Positions 1 through 6,264 of a DNA stretch of 7,822 nucleotides are shown one piece after another. The notes beneath the pieces are model-generated. The model was not told where the DNA came from. It was given only the letters and a program-made list of their open reading frames with translations, and did no database searches. The first letter of the stretch is position 1; every line of letters starts with the position of its first letter. The stretch lies in the NCBI GenBank assembly GCA_947581885.1, contig CANPWF010000076.1:1-7822 (forward strand). The letters are read 5' to 3'. The DNA comes from an uncultured Clostridia bacterium. Lineage in GTDB: Bacteria; Bacillota; Clostridia; Christensenellales; Borkfalkiaceae. Position numbers and translations under genes: made by a program.

Positions 1-76
1 CCTCATCCTGTCCGACCGAAGGGCGCACGAGCCGCAAGGCGAAGTAGCGGAGCGTAGCGAAGTCGAAGGATCTCGC
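1..76 (-). repeat. Expanded, inverted copy of hairpin repeat family 1
   Basis: Read on the minus strand this stretch begins GGCGAGAT and ends GGATGAGG, the same flanks as the two copies at 105-141 and 171-207. ATCCT (plus-strand AGGAT, 67-71) can pair with AGGAT (plus-strand ATCCT, 5-9). The interior is much longer than in the other copies and holds several GAAG/CTTC-type short repeats. Its orientation is opposite to the neighbouring tandem copies, so the whole 1-141 stretch can form a large imperfect inverted repeat. No gene is visible here. The left end may be cut by the window edge. The grouping with the other copies is my own alignment by eye. Confidence 0.55.
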
Positions 77-86
77 CACACTCCAT

Positions 87-207
87 ACGTACATGTGTGT
101 TGAAAACTGTGCGAGATTTCTCGACTGCGCTCGAAATGAGGGGAGGGTATGGACGTACATGTCCGTTGAGAACTGTGCGAGATTTCTCGACTGCGCTCGA
201 AATGAGG
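87..207 (+). repeat. Two tandem copies of hairpin repeat family 1
   Basis: Two copies of a unit of about 55 bases lie at 87-141 and 153-207, with a period of 66 bases. The last 37 bases (105-141 and 171-207) are identical; the first 18 differ at three positions. Each copy contains ATTTC (116-120; 182-186) able to pair with GAAAT (133-137; 199-203) around a 12-base loop that holds two TCGA boxes. The copies lie downstream of the spoIVA terminator, in a non-coding stretch. Two copies with a spacer of only 11 bases do not make a CRISPR array. The function is unknown; dispersed REP-like elements are the nearest comparison. Confidence 0.85.
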
Positions 208-224
208 TGCGGGACGGGGTGCCG

Positions 225-250
225 AGAAAAAATCCCCCGCAAAGCGGGGG
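225..250 (-). terminator. Intrinsic terminator of spoIVA
   Basis: On the minus strand CCCCCGC pairs perfectly with GCGGGGG around a TTT loop (234-250) and is followed by ATTTTTTCT (225-233). The hairpin starts 22 bases after the spoIVA stop codon. This is a textbook Rho-independent terminator for transcription running leftward. The plus-strand reading lacks a T-run, so it should work in one direction only. Confidence 0.93.
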
Positions 251-272
251 AAAGAAATAAAGCAATGGAATT

Positions 273-1739
273 TCACAGCAGGATACAGATCACGCCGCCT
301 TTGCCTTCGTTGACGATGCGGGTGACGGTGCGGCGCATCTTCCTCTGCACGGTCTGCGCCATCGAGCGGTTCTTCACCATCAGCTCGTCGCCGAGCATCT
401 CCTTCAACGTCCTTCCGAACATGTTGGTGTTCCATGCGCGGTCGGGTTCGGTCTCCATGTTCTCGGCGATGCTCTTCGCGAACGCTTCGCTCTGCTCCTC
501 GTTGCCGAGGGCGGGGCGGACTTCGCCGTGCACGTCGACGCGGATGATGTGGTAGCTCGGGGCTTCGGCGGAGAGATCCACCCCCACTCTTCCGCTCTTT
601 TTGACGACTTTGGGTGCCGCCAAGTTCATCTCCCCCGCGTCGGGCGGGACGATGCCGTAGCCGTACTCTCTCGCGTCCGCGAACGCCTGCCCCACCCGCT
701 CGAACACCTTTTTCGCCTCTTTCAGGCGGGAAATATAGCTCATGAGATCGAAATCGTCCTTGATCTCCTCGCCACACTGTTCGCCGAGGACGGCGTAGAA
801 CACCCCCTCTTTCGCCTGCAATTTCACCCTCGCCTTGCCCGTGGCGGCATCGAGGTCGACGGAAACGGGCGGAAGCAGCCGTACGCTCTCCGAAAAGAGG
901 GTATCGAGGAGGACGCAATCGCGCATCTTTTCGATGCGGGGCGCGACCGAACGCACCCCCGCGAGCACTTCGGAGATGAGCGGGCTGTCGGCATCGAGCA
1001 CGCGCATCCAATCGGGCAAGTCGAAATCGACGGACAGGACTGGGAATTCATACAGGATCCGTTCGAGGACGGCGGAGAGGGCGTTCGCGTCCATCTCTTC
1101 GGCGTTGACGGCGAGAACGGGGACGTTGTACTTCTCTTCCAAAGAACCGCGAAGGGCTTCGGAAGCCGAAGGGTCCTTGCAGTTGAGAAGAATGACGTAC
1201 GGCTTTTTGCCCGCTTTGAGCTCTTCCGCCGCCCGCTCTTCCGCCGCCTCGTAATTTTCGCGCGGGATGCCCGTCACCGAGCCGTCCGTCGTGACGAGCA
1301 CGGCGATCGTGGAATGATCCCGAATGACCCGCTTCGTCCCCTCTGCCGCCGCCTCACCGAAGGGCATGGGCGACGACGACCAAGGCGTGTTGACGAGCCG
1401 AGGGTTCCCCTCCTCTTCGAATCCCGCCGCGCCTTCCACGGGGAAACCGACGCAGTCGATGAGGCGGACTTTGCAGCTCACGTTTTGAAATTTGAGCTGC
1501 GCCGCCTCTTCGGGGACGAACTTGGGTTCCGTCGTCATCACCGTTCTTCCCGCCGCGGACTGCGGCAGTTCGTCGGTGTACCGCTTGCGTTTCGCGCCCG
1601 ACACCGCGGGCAAGACGAGTTCGGACATAAACTTTTTGATGAACGTCGATTTGCCCGTGCGGACAGGTCCCACCACCCCCACGAAAATCTCGCCGTTTGT
1701 GCGCGTTGCAATCTCTTCGTATCCGTTGAACGTTTCCAT
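273..1739 (-). CDS. spoIVA: Stage IV sporulation protein A, spore-coat basement-layer ATPase
   Basis: SpoIVA is the mother-cell ATPase that polymerises on the outer forespore membrane, anchored there by SpoVM. It forms the platform on which the spore coat is assembled, and it is also needed for cortex formation. The protein has 488 residues, close to the 492 of Bacillus subtilis SpoIVA. Visible motifs are a Walker A loop GPVRTGKST (24-32), the conserved DELPQSAAG stretch (56-64), the TTEPKF segment with the paired sensor threonines (69-70), and the Walker B-like DCVG (95-98). The C-terminal tail INEG-type ending (VNEGKGGVICILL) matches the family, whose C terminus is needed for localisation. 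The ATG is preceded by GGAGG four bases upstream. The gene stands alone between two terminators and has its own candidate sigma-E promoter. Identity is firm; details of function come from the B. subtilis protein. Confidence 0.97.
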   Translation of the reverse strand: METFNGYEEIATRTNGEIFVGVVGPVRTGKSTFIKKFMSELVLPAVSGAKRKRYTDELPQSAAGRTVMTTEPKFVPEEAAQLKFQNVSCKVRLIDCVGFPVEGAAGFEEEGNPRLVNTPWSSSPMPFGEAAAEGTKRVIRDHSTIAVLVTTDGSVTGIPRENYEAAEERAAEELKAGKKPYVILLNCKDPSASEALRGSLEEKYNVPVLAVNAEEMDANALSAVLERILYEFPVLSVDFDLPDWMRVLDADSPLISEVLAGVRSVAPRIEKMRDCVLLDTLFSESVRLLPPVSVDLDAATGKARVKLQAKEGVFYAVLGEQCGEEIKDDFDLMSYISRLKEAKKVFERVGQAFADAREYGYGIVPPDAGEMNLAAPKVVKKSGRVGVDLSAEAPSYHIIRVDVHGEVRPALGNEEQSEAFAKSIAENMETEPDRAWNTNMFGRTLKEMLGDELMVKNRSMAQTVQRKMRRTVTRIVNEGKGGVICILL

Positions 1740-1769
1740 AAACCCCTCCGCCGTTATTCCTTCGCTGAT

Positions 1770-1798
1770 ATGATATGGCGGGACATTTCCGATTATGA
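1770..1798 (-). promoter_or_regulatory. Candidate sigma-E promoter of spoIVA
   Basis: On the minus strand TCATAAT (1792-1798) is followed after 14 bases by CATATCAT (1770-1777). The sigma-E consensus as I recall it is KMATATT, 14-15 bases, CATACAHT. The match is 6 of 7 in the -35 and 6 of 8 in the -10, with correct spacing. The start point would be near 1763, about 24 bases before the spoIVA ATG. spoIVA is a known sigma-E gene in B. subtilis, which supports the assignment. The -35 element touches the T-run of the upstream terminator. No good sigma-A promoter is visible in the same gap. Confidence 0.6.
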
Positions 1799-1837
1799 AT
1801 AAAAATTCGCCCCTCTCTAAGAAGAGCGAAAGGGGCG
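1798..1837 (-). terminator. Intrinsic terminator after the HEAT-like gene
   Basis: On the minus strand CGCCCCT (1831-1837) pairs with AGGGGCG (1808-1814), and inside it CTCT pairs with AGAG around a four-base loop, with a four-base bulge on one side (1827-1830). AATTTTTATTC follows the stem. It begins about 20 bases after the stop of the 1859-2692 gene. It separates the TPR/HEAT unit from spoIVA. Confidence 0.85.
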
Positions 1838-1858
1838 GAAGGCATCACAAAAGAAAAT

Positions 1859-2692
1859 TCAATTGACGGGCGGGTCTTTTTTATCGATGGGCACGGGGCG
1901 GGACTGCTCGGCGATCTCCTGAAAGTACGGGTCGTCCGAGAAGTCGCGCGGGCGGGTGTATTCCCCTCCCAACGCCTCGATGGCGAATTTGAGTTCCTGA
2001 AATTCGACGTAGTTGATGTCCTCACGGTCAATGACGGCAAGCAGGTCGGGAAGCGCACGCGCGTCGCCGTATGCCGCGAGAAAGCTCGCCCGCATGGGGA
2101 TCTCCCCGCTCGTGCGGAATTCCCGCAGAAGGAGCCCGAACACCTCTTCGTCCCTCTCCTTGGTGCGGGATAAAATTTCGAGCATGATCTCGGGGCGGAT
2201 ATCCTCCCGATAACAGGCGAGGGCGTTTTCCTTTGCATGGTCGGCATTGGATTTCAACTGTTCGGTCACCGCGTCGACGACCTCTTCGTCCGCATCGGGG
2301 CGGCGGAGAAGATCGAAGTACGCGCCGAAAGCCCTCTCGTCCCCGCCGAGGACGTTGACGGCGATGGTTTGCAGTTCGTGGCTCTCGTCCGAAACAAGGC
2401 CGATGAGCGCGGGGCAACGCCGCCGTTCGAGTTCGCGGCACAAAAAGTCGGGCACGGGGACCTCTTCGCGGATATGGCGGACGAGCGTCTGCACGAGCTC
2501 TTCGTCGCTCATTTCGGCGTAGTACCCCTTGGGCGTTGTGCCGACGGACGGGATACGGATATCTCCGAACTGCTTATACAGCTTGGGAATGAGGTCTTCC
2601 CACTGCTTTTCGTTGTATTCGCCCGCGTGGAGACGCATGTATTCGGCGAGCTTTTCGTCGAACAGAGCGTCGAAATCGATGAGTTTCTTCAT
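1859..2692 (-). CDS. HEAT-like helical-repeat protein of unknown function
   Basis: The protein has 277 residues, is acidic, and has no signal peptide or membrane segment, so it should be cytoplasmic. The first 90 or so residues carry a motif-rich region: a WEDLIPKLY stretch (31-39), GTTPKGYYAEMSDEELV (51-67) and a CRELERR helix. From about residue 95 it is a run of amphipathic helix pairs in HEAT-like spacing, clearest near the end: YGDARALPDLLAVI (about 209-222), then EFQELKFAIEALGGEY. No catalytic motif is visible, and the fold suggests a binding scaffold. The ATG follows the upstream TPR gene by 7 bases. Its GAGG ribosome binding site overlaps that gene's TGA stop, so the two are almost certainly co-transcribed and translationally coupled. 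An intrinsic terminator follows. I recognise the fold class only, not a named family. Confidence 0.88.
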   Translation of the reverse strand: MKKLIDFDALFDEKLAEYMRLHAGEYNEKQWEDLIPKLYKQFGDIRIPSVGTTPKGYYAEMSDEELVQTLVRHIREEVPVPDFLCRELERRRCPALIGLVSDESHELQTIAVNVLGGDERAFGAYFDLLRRPDADEEVVDAVTEQLKSNADHAKENALACYREDIRPEIMLEILSRTKERDEEVFGLLLREFRTSGEIPMRASFLAAYGDARALPDLLAVIDREDINYVEFQELKFAIEALGGEYTRPRDFSDDPYFQEIAEQSRPVPIDKKDPPVN

Positions 2693-2702
2693 AGTTTCCT
2701 CA
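2693..2702 (-). promoter_or_regulatory. Ribosome binding site fused to the TPR gene's stop codon
   Basis: The minus strand reads TGAGGAAACTATG. The TGA stop of the TPR gene (2700-2702) supplies two bases of the GAGG ribosome binding site of the HEAT-like gene, five bases before its ATG. A terminating ribosome would sit directly on the next start, which suggests coupled translation. The same geometry recurs at 6265-6274. Confidence 0.8.
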
Positions 2703-4349
2703 AATCATAAAGTCGAGAATGCGCCGCGTGGCTTCGATGTCGGCGTGGAAGATCTCCGTGATCTTCTCCAAGCCGTGCACCCCCTCGATGACCCGCGCCT
2801 CGCGGTAGATCGCCGCGGAGAGCGAACGGCGGTCGTCCATGAGTTCCCACGCGCCCGCCTCTTCGAGGGTGTGATACACATCCTCCCCCGCCGCGCAGAT
2901 CTTGCCCTCGTTGGCGGCATCGATGATGGCGTATTTCGCATACACGTCGGCAAAGCCCCGCATGAATTCCTTTTTCTTCTTCTCGCCGATCTCGATGGTG
3001 TGGGTGAAAAATTCCCGATAGGTGTTGAGAAGGACGGTGCCGAAGGAATCGTCCTCGTTGCGGGTGGCGATCTCATGCAGGACGGAGATCTTGATGAACT
3101 CGTTGCAGTCGAAATCGAGCAGGATCTCCCTCAAAAAGTTATCCGCACGCATCCTCTCCGCCGTCTTGATGGCGAGGGTCATGAGCTTCCGATCCCGCCC
3201 CTCCATCTCGTCGAAGGCGATGTGAAAGAACTCGTCGAGGCGGGGAAGGTATTTCATGCGTTCGAGCGTCCGCTCATCCGCCTGCGAAGCGGTGAGAAGG
3301 AAGTCCGCCACCGTGCGGTATTCCTCCTCGGGGACGCGGTAGTAATACGTCATGGGGAAATCCTCGCCCTCGCCGTCGCGAAGGGCACGCATCCGTTCGA
3401 GATAGAACTGCGCCACCGCCTTGCGCGGATCGAGGAGGGTGATCATTTCGAGCGCGGAGATGCTTTCGTCGATCTTGCCGAGGTTCTTCGCTGCCACGGC
3501 ATAGAACCAGAGGGTGTTGTGGTCGTACGGCTGGCGTTCGCGCAAGCGGGACAAAACGTCGAATGCCTCGGCGTGCATGCCCGTCTCGCAGAGCGCGGTG
3601 GCGATGCGGTAAAGGTCCTCGTTCCCGTCGACATCGAGCTCATACAGCCGCCTTGCCGCCCTCTTCGCCCCCTCGGTATCCCCCCGTCCGCTGAGGACGG
3701 CGCAGTAGGTGGTGAGCACCTGAATGTTGGTGGGATACAGTTTGAGCAGTCTTTCGCACTCCTTTTCCGCCCCTTTCTCGTCGTCGAGCATGAGGGTACA
3801 CATCGCCGCAAGCCCCGCCGCGGTGGGATAGTCGGGGCTGGTCTCGTCCATCTCCGAGAGCCTGTCGCGGGCGGCTTCGAGATCCCCGATTTTGAGAAGG
3901 GTTAACCCCTCCTGCAACGTTTCGGGGTCGGGTTCCCCCTTGCCGCGCACGATATGAACTTCGGGCCTCATCGGGTGGAAATCGAGGATCGACATGTTCG
4001 GGTCATACTCGTCGTCGCCGAGGGCTTGGTTGTAGTAGAAGGCGGAAAGCATCTCGTTCCCCATGTTCATGAAACAAACACCCAACCCCTCGTATGCCTC
4101 GCCGAAATCGGCTTCGTTGCAGATATCGAGGAAGCGGAACCACGCGTCCGCCGCGAGTTCCCAAAGCTCCAATTGCTCGTAGCAGTCGGCGTAGAGGGCC
4201 TGTGCGTCCGCCCCGGGACCGTACAGCTCGTTGCGCTTATGAAGCATTTTGAGTGCGCCCAAATAGTCCCCTTCACTGCAACGCTTTTCCGCGCTGTTGT
4301 AGAGGACTTCTTCCGATAGATTCAACTTGGAAACGATGTTGTCTTTCAT
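2700..4349 (-). CDS. Tetratricopeptide-repeat protein of unknown function
   Basis: The protein has 549 residues with no signal peptide or membrane segment. Residues 14-112 contain about three TPR-like helix pairs, for example SEGDYLGALKMLHKRNELY (25-43) and YEGLGVCFMNMGNEMLSAFY (86-105). A linker follows, then a second array at about 144-322 with clear TPR spacing: LKIGDLEAARDRL (152-164), the LLKLYP unit (201-206), LSGRGDTEGAKRAARRLYEL (219-238), GMHAEAFDVLSRL (257-269) and LGKIDESISALEMITLLDP (290-308). The C-terminal 220 residues are helical and acidic without clear repeats, apart from a basic KKKK patch at 457-460. TPR arrays bind peptides or other proteins, so this is probably an adaptor. 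The ATG has a GGAG site 7 bases upstream. The HEAT-like gene follows directly and is probably its partner. No named family is recognised; a role in sporulation is only hinted at by the nearby spoIVA. Confidence 0.9.
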   Translation of the reverse strand: MKDNIVSKLNLSEEVLYNSAEKRCSEGDYLGALKMLHKRNELYGPGADAQALYADCYEQLELWELAADAWFRFLDICNEADFGEAYEGLGVCFMNMGNEMLSAFYYNQALGDDEYDPNMSILDFHPMRPEVHIVRGKGEPDPETLQEGLTLLKIGDLEAARDRLSEMDETSPDYPTAAGLAAMCTLMLDDEKGAEKECERLLKLYPTNIQVLTTYCAVLSGRGDTEGAKRAARRLYELDVDGNEDLYRIATALCETGMHAEAFDVLSRLRERQPYDHNTLWFYAVAAKNLGKIDESISALEMITLLDPRKAVAQFYLERMRALRDGEGEDFPMTYYYRVPEEEYRTVADFLLTASQADERTLERMKYLPRLDEFFHIAFDEMEGRDRKLMTLAIKTAERMRADNFLREILLDFDCNEFIKISVLHEIATRNEDDSFGTVLLNTYREFFTHTIEIGEKKKKEFMRGFADVYAKYAIIDAANEGKICAAGEDVYHTLEEAGAWELMDDRRSLSAAIYREARVIEGVHGLEKITEIFHADIEATRRILDFMI

Positions 4350-4388
4350 GTTTTTCTCCGAGTTTATGAGGGGGCAGAATGACGTGCG

Positions 4389-4443
4389 CCCCCCTCGCTG
4401 CCCCCTTGGGGGAAGTGTCCCGCAGGGACGAAGGAGGTTGGGG
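4389..4443 (-). repeat. GC-rich multi-hairpin repeat, family 2, copy 1
   Basis: Two adjacent hairpins, CCCCCTTGGGGG (4401-4412) and GTCCC/GGGAC around GCA (4417-4429), are enclosed by an outer stem. In that stem 4389-4396 (CCCCCCTC) can pair with 4434-4437 and 4440-4443 (GAGG, GGGG). Read on the minus strand it has the same order of parts as the copy at 4597-4646: CCYC, a variable hairpin, CA, then a C5/G5 hairpin. It lies about 40 bases upstream of the TPR start, so it may form part of that gene's leader. Similar elements are frequent in gut Clostridia intergenic DNA, from memory. Confidence 0.6.
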
Positions 4444-4468
4444 CGTACGGGCTGCTATAAATACATCA

Positions 4469-4570
4469 CCCTGAGCCGAAGGATCGTTCGCCCTTGACGA
4501 CCCTTCGAGTCGAATGGGTCACCGCAGTTTTAAGTCTAAGGTGATTCCTCGACTTGCGCTCGGAATGACG
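4469..4570. repeat. Hairpin repeat family 1, second locus
   Basis: The right half (4541-4570) is a close relative of the copies at 105-141: ATTCC (4544-4548) pairs with GGAAT (4562-4566) around a loop that again holds TCGACT and GCGCTC. The left half holds a partner in the opposite sense (CCGAAGGATC, 4476-4485) and a near-perfect palindrome, GACCCTTCGA, G, TCGAATGGGTC (4499-4520). As at 1-141, the halves face each other, so 4469-4570 can form one large imperfect inverted repeat. No coding sequence is supported here. Confidence 0.65.
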
Positions 4571-4572
4571 TA

Positions 4573-4578
4573 ATTATA
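4573..4578 (-). promoter_or_regulatory. Isolated -10-like box upstream of the TPR gene
   Basis: The minus strand reads TGTATAATTA, a perfect TATAAT. No acceptable -35 lies 16-18 bases upstream (that position is GGGGGT), and the preceding TG is one base out of register for an extended -10. If used, it would give a leader of a little over 200 bases running through the repeat island. It is the best vegetative promoter candidate I can find for the TPR/HEAT unit, and a weak one. Confidence 0.25.
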
Positions 4579-4596
4579 CAGTGCCGTACACTCACA

Positions 4597-4646
4597 CCCC
4601 CTCAGTCACGCCAAGGGCGGCGTGCCAGCTCCCCCAACGGGGGAGC
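4597..4646 (+). repeat. GC-rich double-hairpin repeat, family 2, copy 2
   Basis: Two perfect hairpins follow one another: CACGCC (4607-4612) with GGCGTG (4619-4624), and GCTCCCCC (4628-4635) with GGGGGAGC (4639-4646) around AAC. They are preceded by CCCCCTCAGTC. The element is the inverted counterpart of the one at 4389-4443. No T-run follows on either strand, so it is not a classic terminator, although the strong stems could still block RNA decay or slow polymerase after hslO. Confidence 0.7.
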
Positions 4647-4649
4647 CAA

Positions 4650-4681
4650 GGAAAAGAGAGGCAAGGCACGGCGCGATTGCC
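4650..4681 (-). terminator. Possible weak terminator of hslO
   Basis: On the minus strand GGCAA (4677-4681) pairs with TTGCC (4660-4664) and is followed by the pyrimidine-rich TCTCTTTTCC. It begins about 28 bases after the hslO stop. The stem is only five base pairs with a 12-base loop and the T-run is interrupted, so efficiency would be low. No better terminator is visible before the TPR gene, and read-through from the upstream operon is possible. Confidence 0.35.
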
Positions 4682-4708
4682 TATGAGGAGAAGCCGAGGG
4701 AAAGAAAT

Positions 4709-5551
4709 TCACTTCCCGAACAGGGTTTGGATGTCGGGTTCGGTGAAGAGGTAGGTTTCCTTGCATTCGGGGCAGGTGACGGTGACCGTCCCCTCCGCGC
4801 GGACGGCGGCGAGGGCGTTCTCCTTGCCCAGCGAGAGGATCGCGGAAGCTGCCCTTTCGCGCGAACAACGGCACTGAAATTTCACCTCGCGCACCCCGAT
4901 CTTCTCCGCATGCAAAATCCGCAAGATCCCGTCCGTGCCCTCGGTTCGAAGGCGTTCGGCAAGGTCGCCGATGCGGGAAAGACCCGCCTTGCATTCCCCG
5001 AACAGCCCTTCCTCCGCGCCGGGGAGGGGCTGCAAAAACACGCCGCCCGAAACAAGGCATTTCTCCCCTTCCGTTTTCATGCAGAGCCCGATCGCCGTTG
5101 GCCGCTGTTCGCTCGTAAGGAAGTAGGCGGAGAAGTTCTCGGCCACGTCGTCGGAGACGAGTTCGCACGTCCCCGAAAAGGGAAGCCCCACGCCGTCATT
5201 TCTGACAACCGTGAGCGTTCCGACCTCGGTTTTTCCGACCCCATTCCCCACTTTTGCGGAATTTTCCGTTCGGTCGAGGTACCCCCGCATGTGCAGTTCT
5301 CCGTCGCCCGAAACGCCGACGCGCCCGCCCTTTCCGTCGTGCAGGGAGACGAAGATCTCGCTCTCCGTTTTGAGCCAACCGCAAAGGTAGGTCGCCGCGG
5401 TGAGGGTCTTTCCGAAGAGCTCCGCGTCCGAAAAAGAGAGCCCCTGCCGCTTCATCCCCTCGTTGACGAGGGCGGTCGTATCGAGGACGGCGAGGGAGAC
5501 AGTTCCGCCGCAAAGAAGAGCGGAGCAAAACGTACTTACGTTCTTTGGCAT
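4709..5551 (-). CDS. hslO: Hsp33 family redox-regulated molecular chaperone
   Basis: Hsp33 is a cytoplasmic holdase. It holds zinc and is idle when reduced; on oxidation by peroxide or bleach it releases zinc, unfolds its C-terminal part and binds unfolding proteins. The protein has 280 residues, slightly shorter than the roughly 290 of E. coli and B. subtilis. The zinc cysteines are all present as CRC (C227, C229) and CPEC (C260, C263). The 30-residue gap between the pairs equals that in E. coli. Other family marks are the GKTLTAATYL helix (47-56), YFLTSEQRPTAIG (143-155) and GGVFLQPLPGA (169-179). The frame stays open upstream to 5854, but that extension is arginine-rich shadow of the methyltransferase gene, and homologues begin at this MPKN methionine. 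The start overlaps the end of the methyltransferase gene by 16 bases. No strong Shine-Dalgarno is visible before it, so translational coupling is likely. Confidence 0.95.
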   Translation of the reverse strand: MPKNVSTFCSALLCGGTVSLAVLDTTALVNEGMKRQGLSFSDAELFGKTLTAATYLCGWLKTESEIFVSLHDGKGGRVGVSGDGELHMRGYLDRTENSAKVGNGVGKTEVGTLTVVRNDGVGLPFSGTCELVSDDVAENFSAYFLTSEQRPTAIGLCMKTEGEKCLVSGGVFLQPLPGAEEGLFGECKAGLSRIGDLAERLRTEGTDGILRILHAEKIGVREVKFQCRCSRERAASAILSLGKENALAAVRAEGTVTVTCPECKETYLFTEPDIQTLFGK

Positions 5552-6264
5552 ATCACATTGAGCCGATCGCTCCCCTCCTTCTCCTCGCCGCGGTGCCCTT
5601 CCGTGCGAAGAACGGTAAACCCCGCCTTTCCGAGGGCGGACATGAGCGTCTTTTCCGAATGGATATAGCGGACGTGCTTTTCGTCGTAGCGGCGGAAGAG
5701 TTCCTTCTCCCGCACGAAGAGCGTAACGTCCGTCTCCACGCGGTCCTCGAAAAGGGTATTGAGGGCGAGATAGGTAACGTCGTCGCGGTCGTCGCAACAG
5801 GTAGTATTGGCAACTTTTTCGCGCAGGTTGTATTCCGAACTCACATCGAACCAAAAGACCCCGCCCGATTTCAGCGACGAGCGGATATGCGAAAACGCCG
5901 ATGCGAGCTTTTCCCCTTTCACGTAGTTAAAACAGTCGTTGGGGGAAAGGATAAAATCGAAGCGGGAAGGCACGCGGAGGGAGGAAGCGTCCGCCTGCAC
6001 GAAGGGGATCTTCAAGCCCTCTTCCCGAGAGAGCACGGCGGCACGGTTGAGCATGCCGAGGGAGCTGTCCGCCCCCGTCATCGAGTAGCCCGCTTTTTGA
6101 AGCAGGCGGCAGAAGGCTCCGCTCCCGCAACCGAGTTCGAGCCCCTCTTTCCCCGCATGAAGGCCTTTCAGCCCTTCAATAAAATACTGCGACCACCCGA
6201 GATAGTCGCAGTCGTCGTTCAAAGTTTCGAACCATCCCGAGAGATAGTCATAGGGCATTGCCAT
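5536..6264 (-). CDS. Class I SAM-dependent methyltransferase, YqeM-like
   Basis: The 242-residue protein has the Rossmann-type methyltransferase fold. Motif I is LELGCGSGAF (42-51), the glycine-rich loop that binds S-adenosylmethionine. D66 at the end of the second strand (TGADSS) should contact the ribose. QADASSLRVP (90-99) is the adenine-binding segment, followed by the fourth strand DFILSPNDCFNYV (103-115). The region FDVSSEYNLRE to VRYIHSEKTLMSALGKAGF (139-216) follows the pattern of the YqeM-like group of Bacillota, although the usual WEN motif reads ALN. The substrate cannot be read from the sequence. The ATG is 7 bases after the membrane-protein gene, with a GAGG site that uses its stop codon. 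A second ATG two codons on (MPYDYL) is possible but less well spaced. The gene overlaps hslO, so it belongs to the same operon. Confidence 0.88.
   Translation of the reverse strand: MAMPYDYLSGWFETLNDDCDYLGWSQYFIEGLKGLHAGKEGLELGCGSGAFCRLLQKAGYSMTGADSSLGMLNRAAVLSREEGLKIPFVQADASSLRVPSRFDFILSPNDCFNYVKGEKLASAFSHIRSSLKSGGVFWFDVSSEYNLREKVANTTCCDDRDDVTYLALNTLFEDRVETDVTLFVREKELFRRYDEKHVRYIHSEKTLMSALGKAGFTVLRTEGHRGEEKEGSDRLNVICQRT

Noticed and set aside
87..207. CRISPR array
   Set aside because: Only two copies occur, the units are about 55 bases with an 11-base gap, related copies lie in inverted orientation, and no cas gene is present.
528..1802. Plus-strand open frame of 424 codons opposite spoIVA
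   Set aside because: It is antisense to a firmly identified spoIVA, is rich in Arg and His, and has no recognisable domain. Long antisense frames are expected in GC-rich genes.
2529..3905. Plus-strand open frame of 458 codons opposite the TPR and HEAT-like genes
   Set aside because: It spans two real genes on the other strand and the gap between them. Composition is typical of a shadow frame, and no ribosome site or domain is visible.
4491..4530. Plus-strand promoter starting at TTGACG (4495-4500)
   Set aside because: No -10-like sequence occurs 16-18 bases downstream, and no plus-strand gene follows.
4350..4708. A small gene in the 360-base gap
   Set aside because: The gap is filled with hairpin repeats. 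No frame with a ribosome site and plausible composition was found on either strand.
5552..5854. N-terminal extension of hslO by 101 codons
   Set aside because: The extra segment is arginine-rich, lies inside the methyltransferase gene, and is absent from Hsp33 proteins, which begin near the MPKN methionine.
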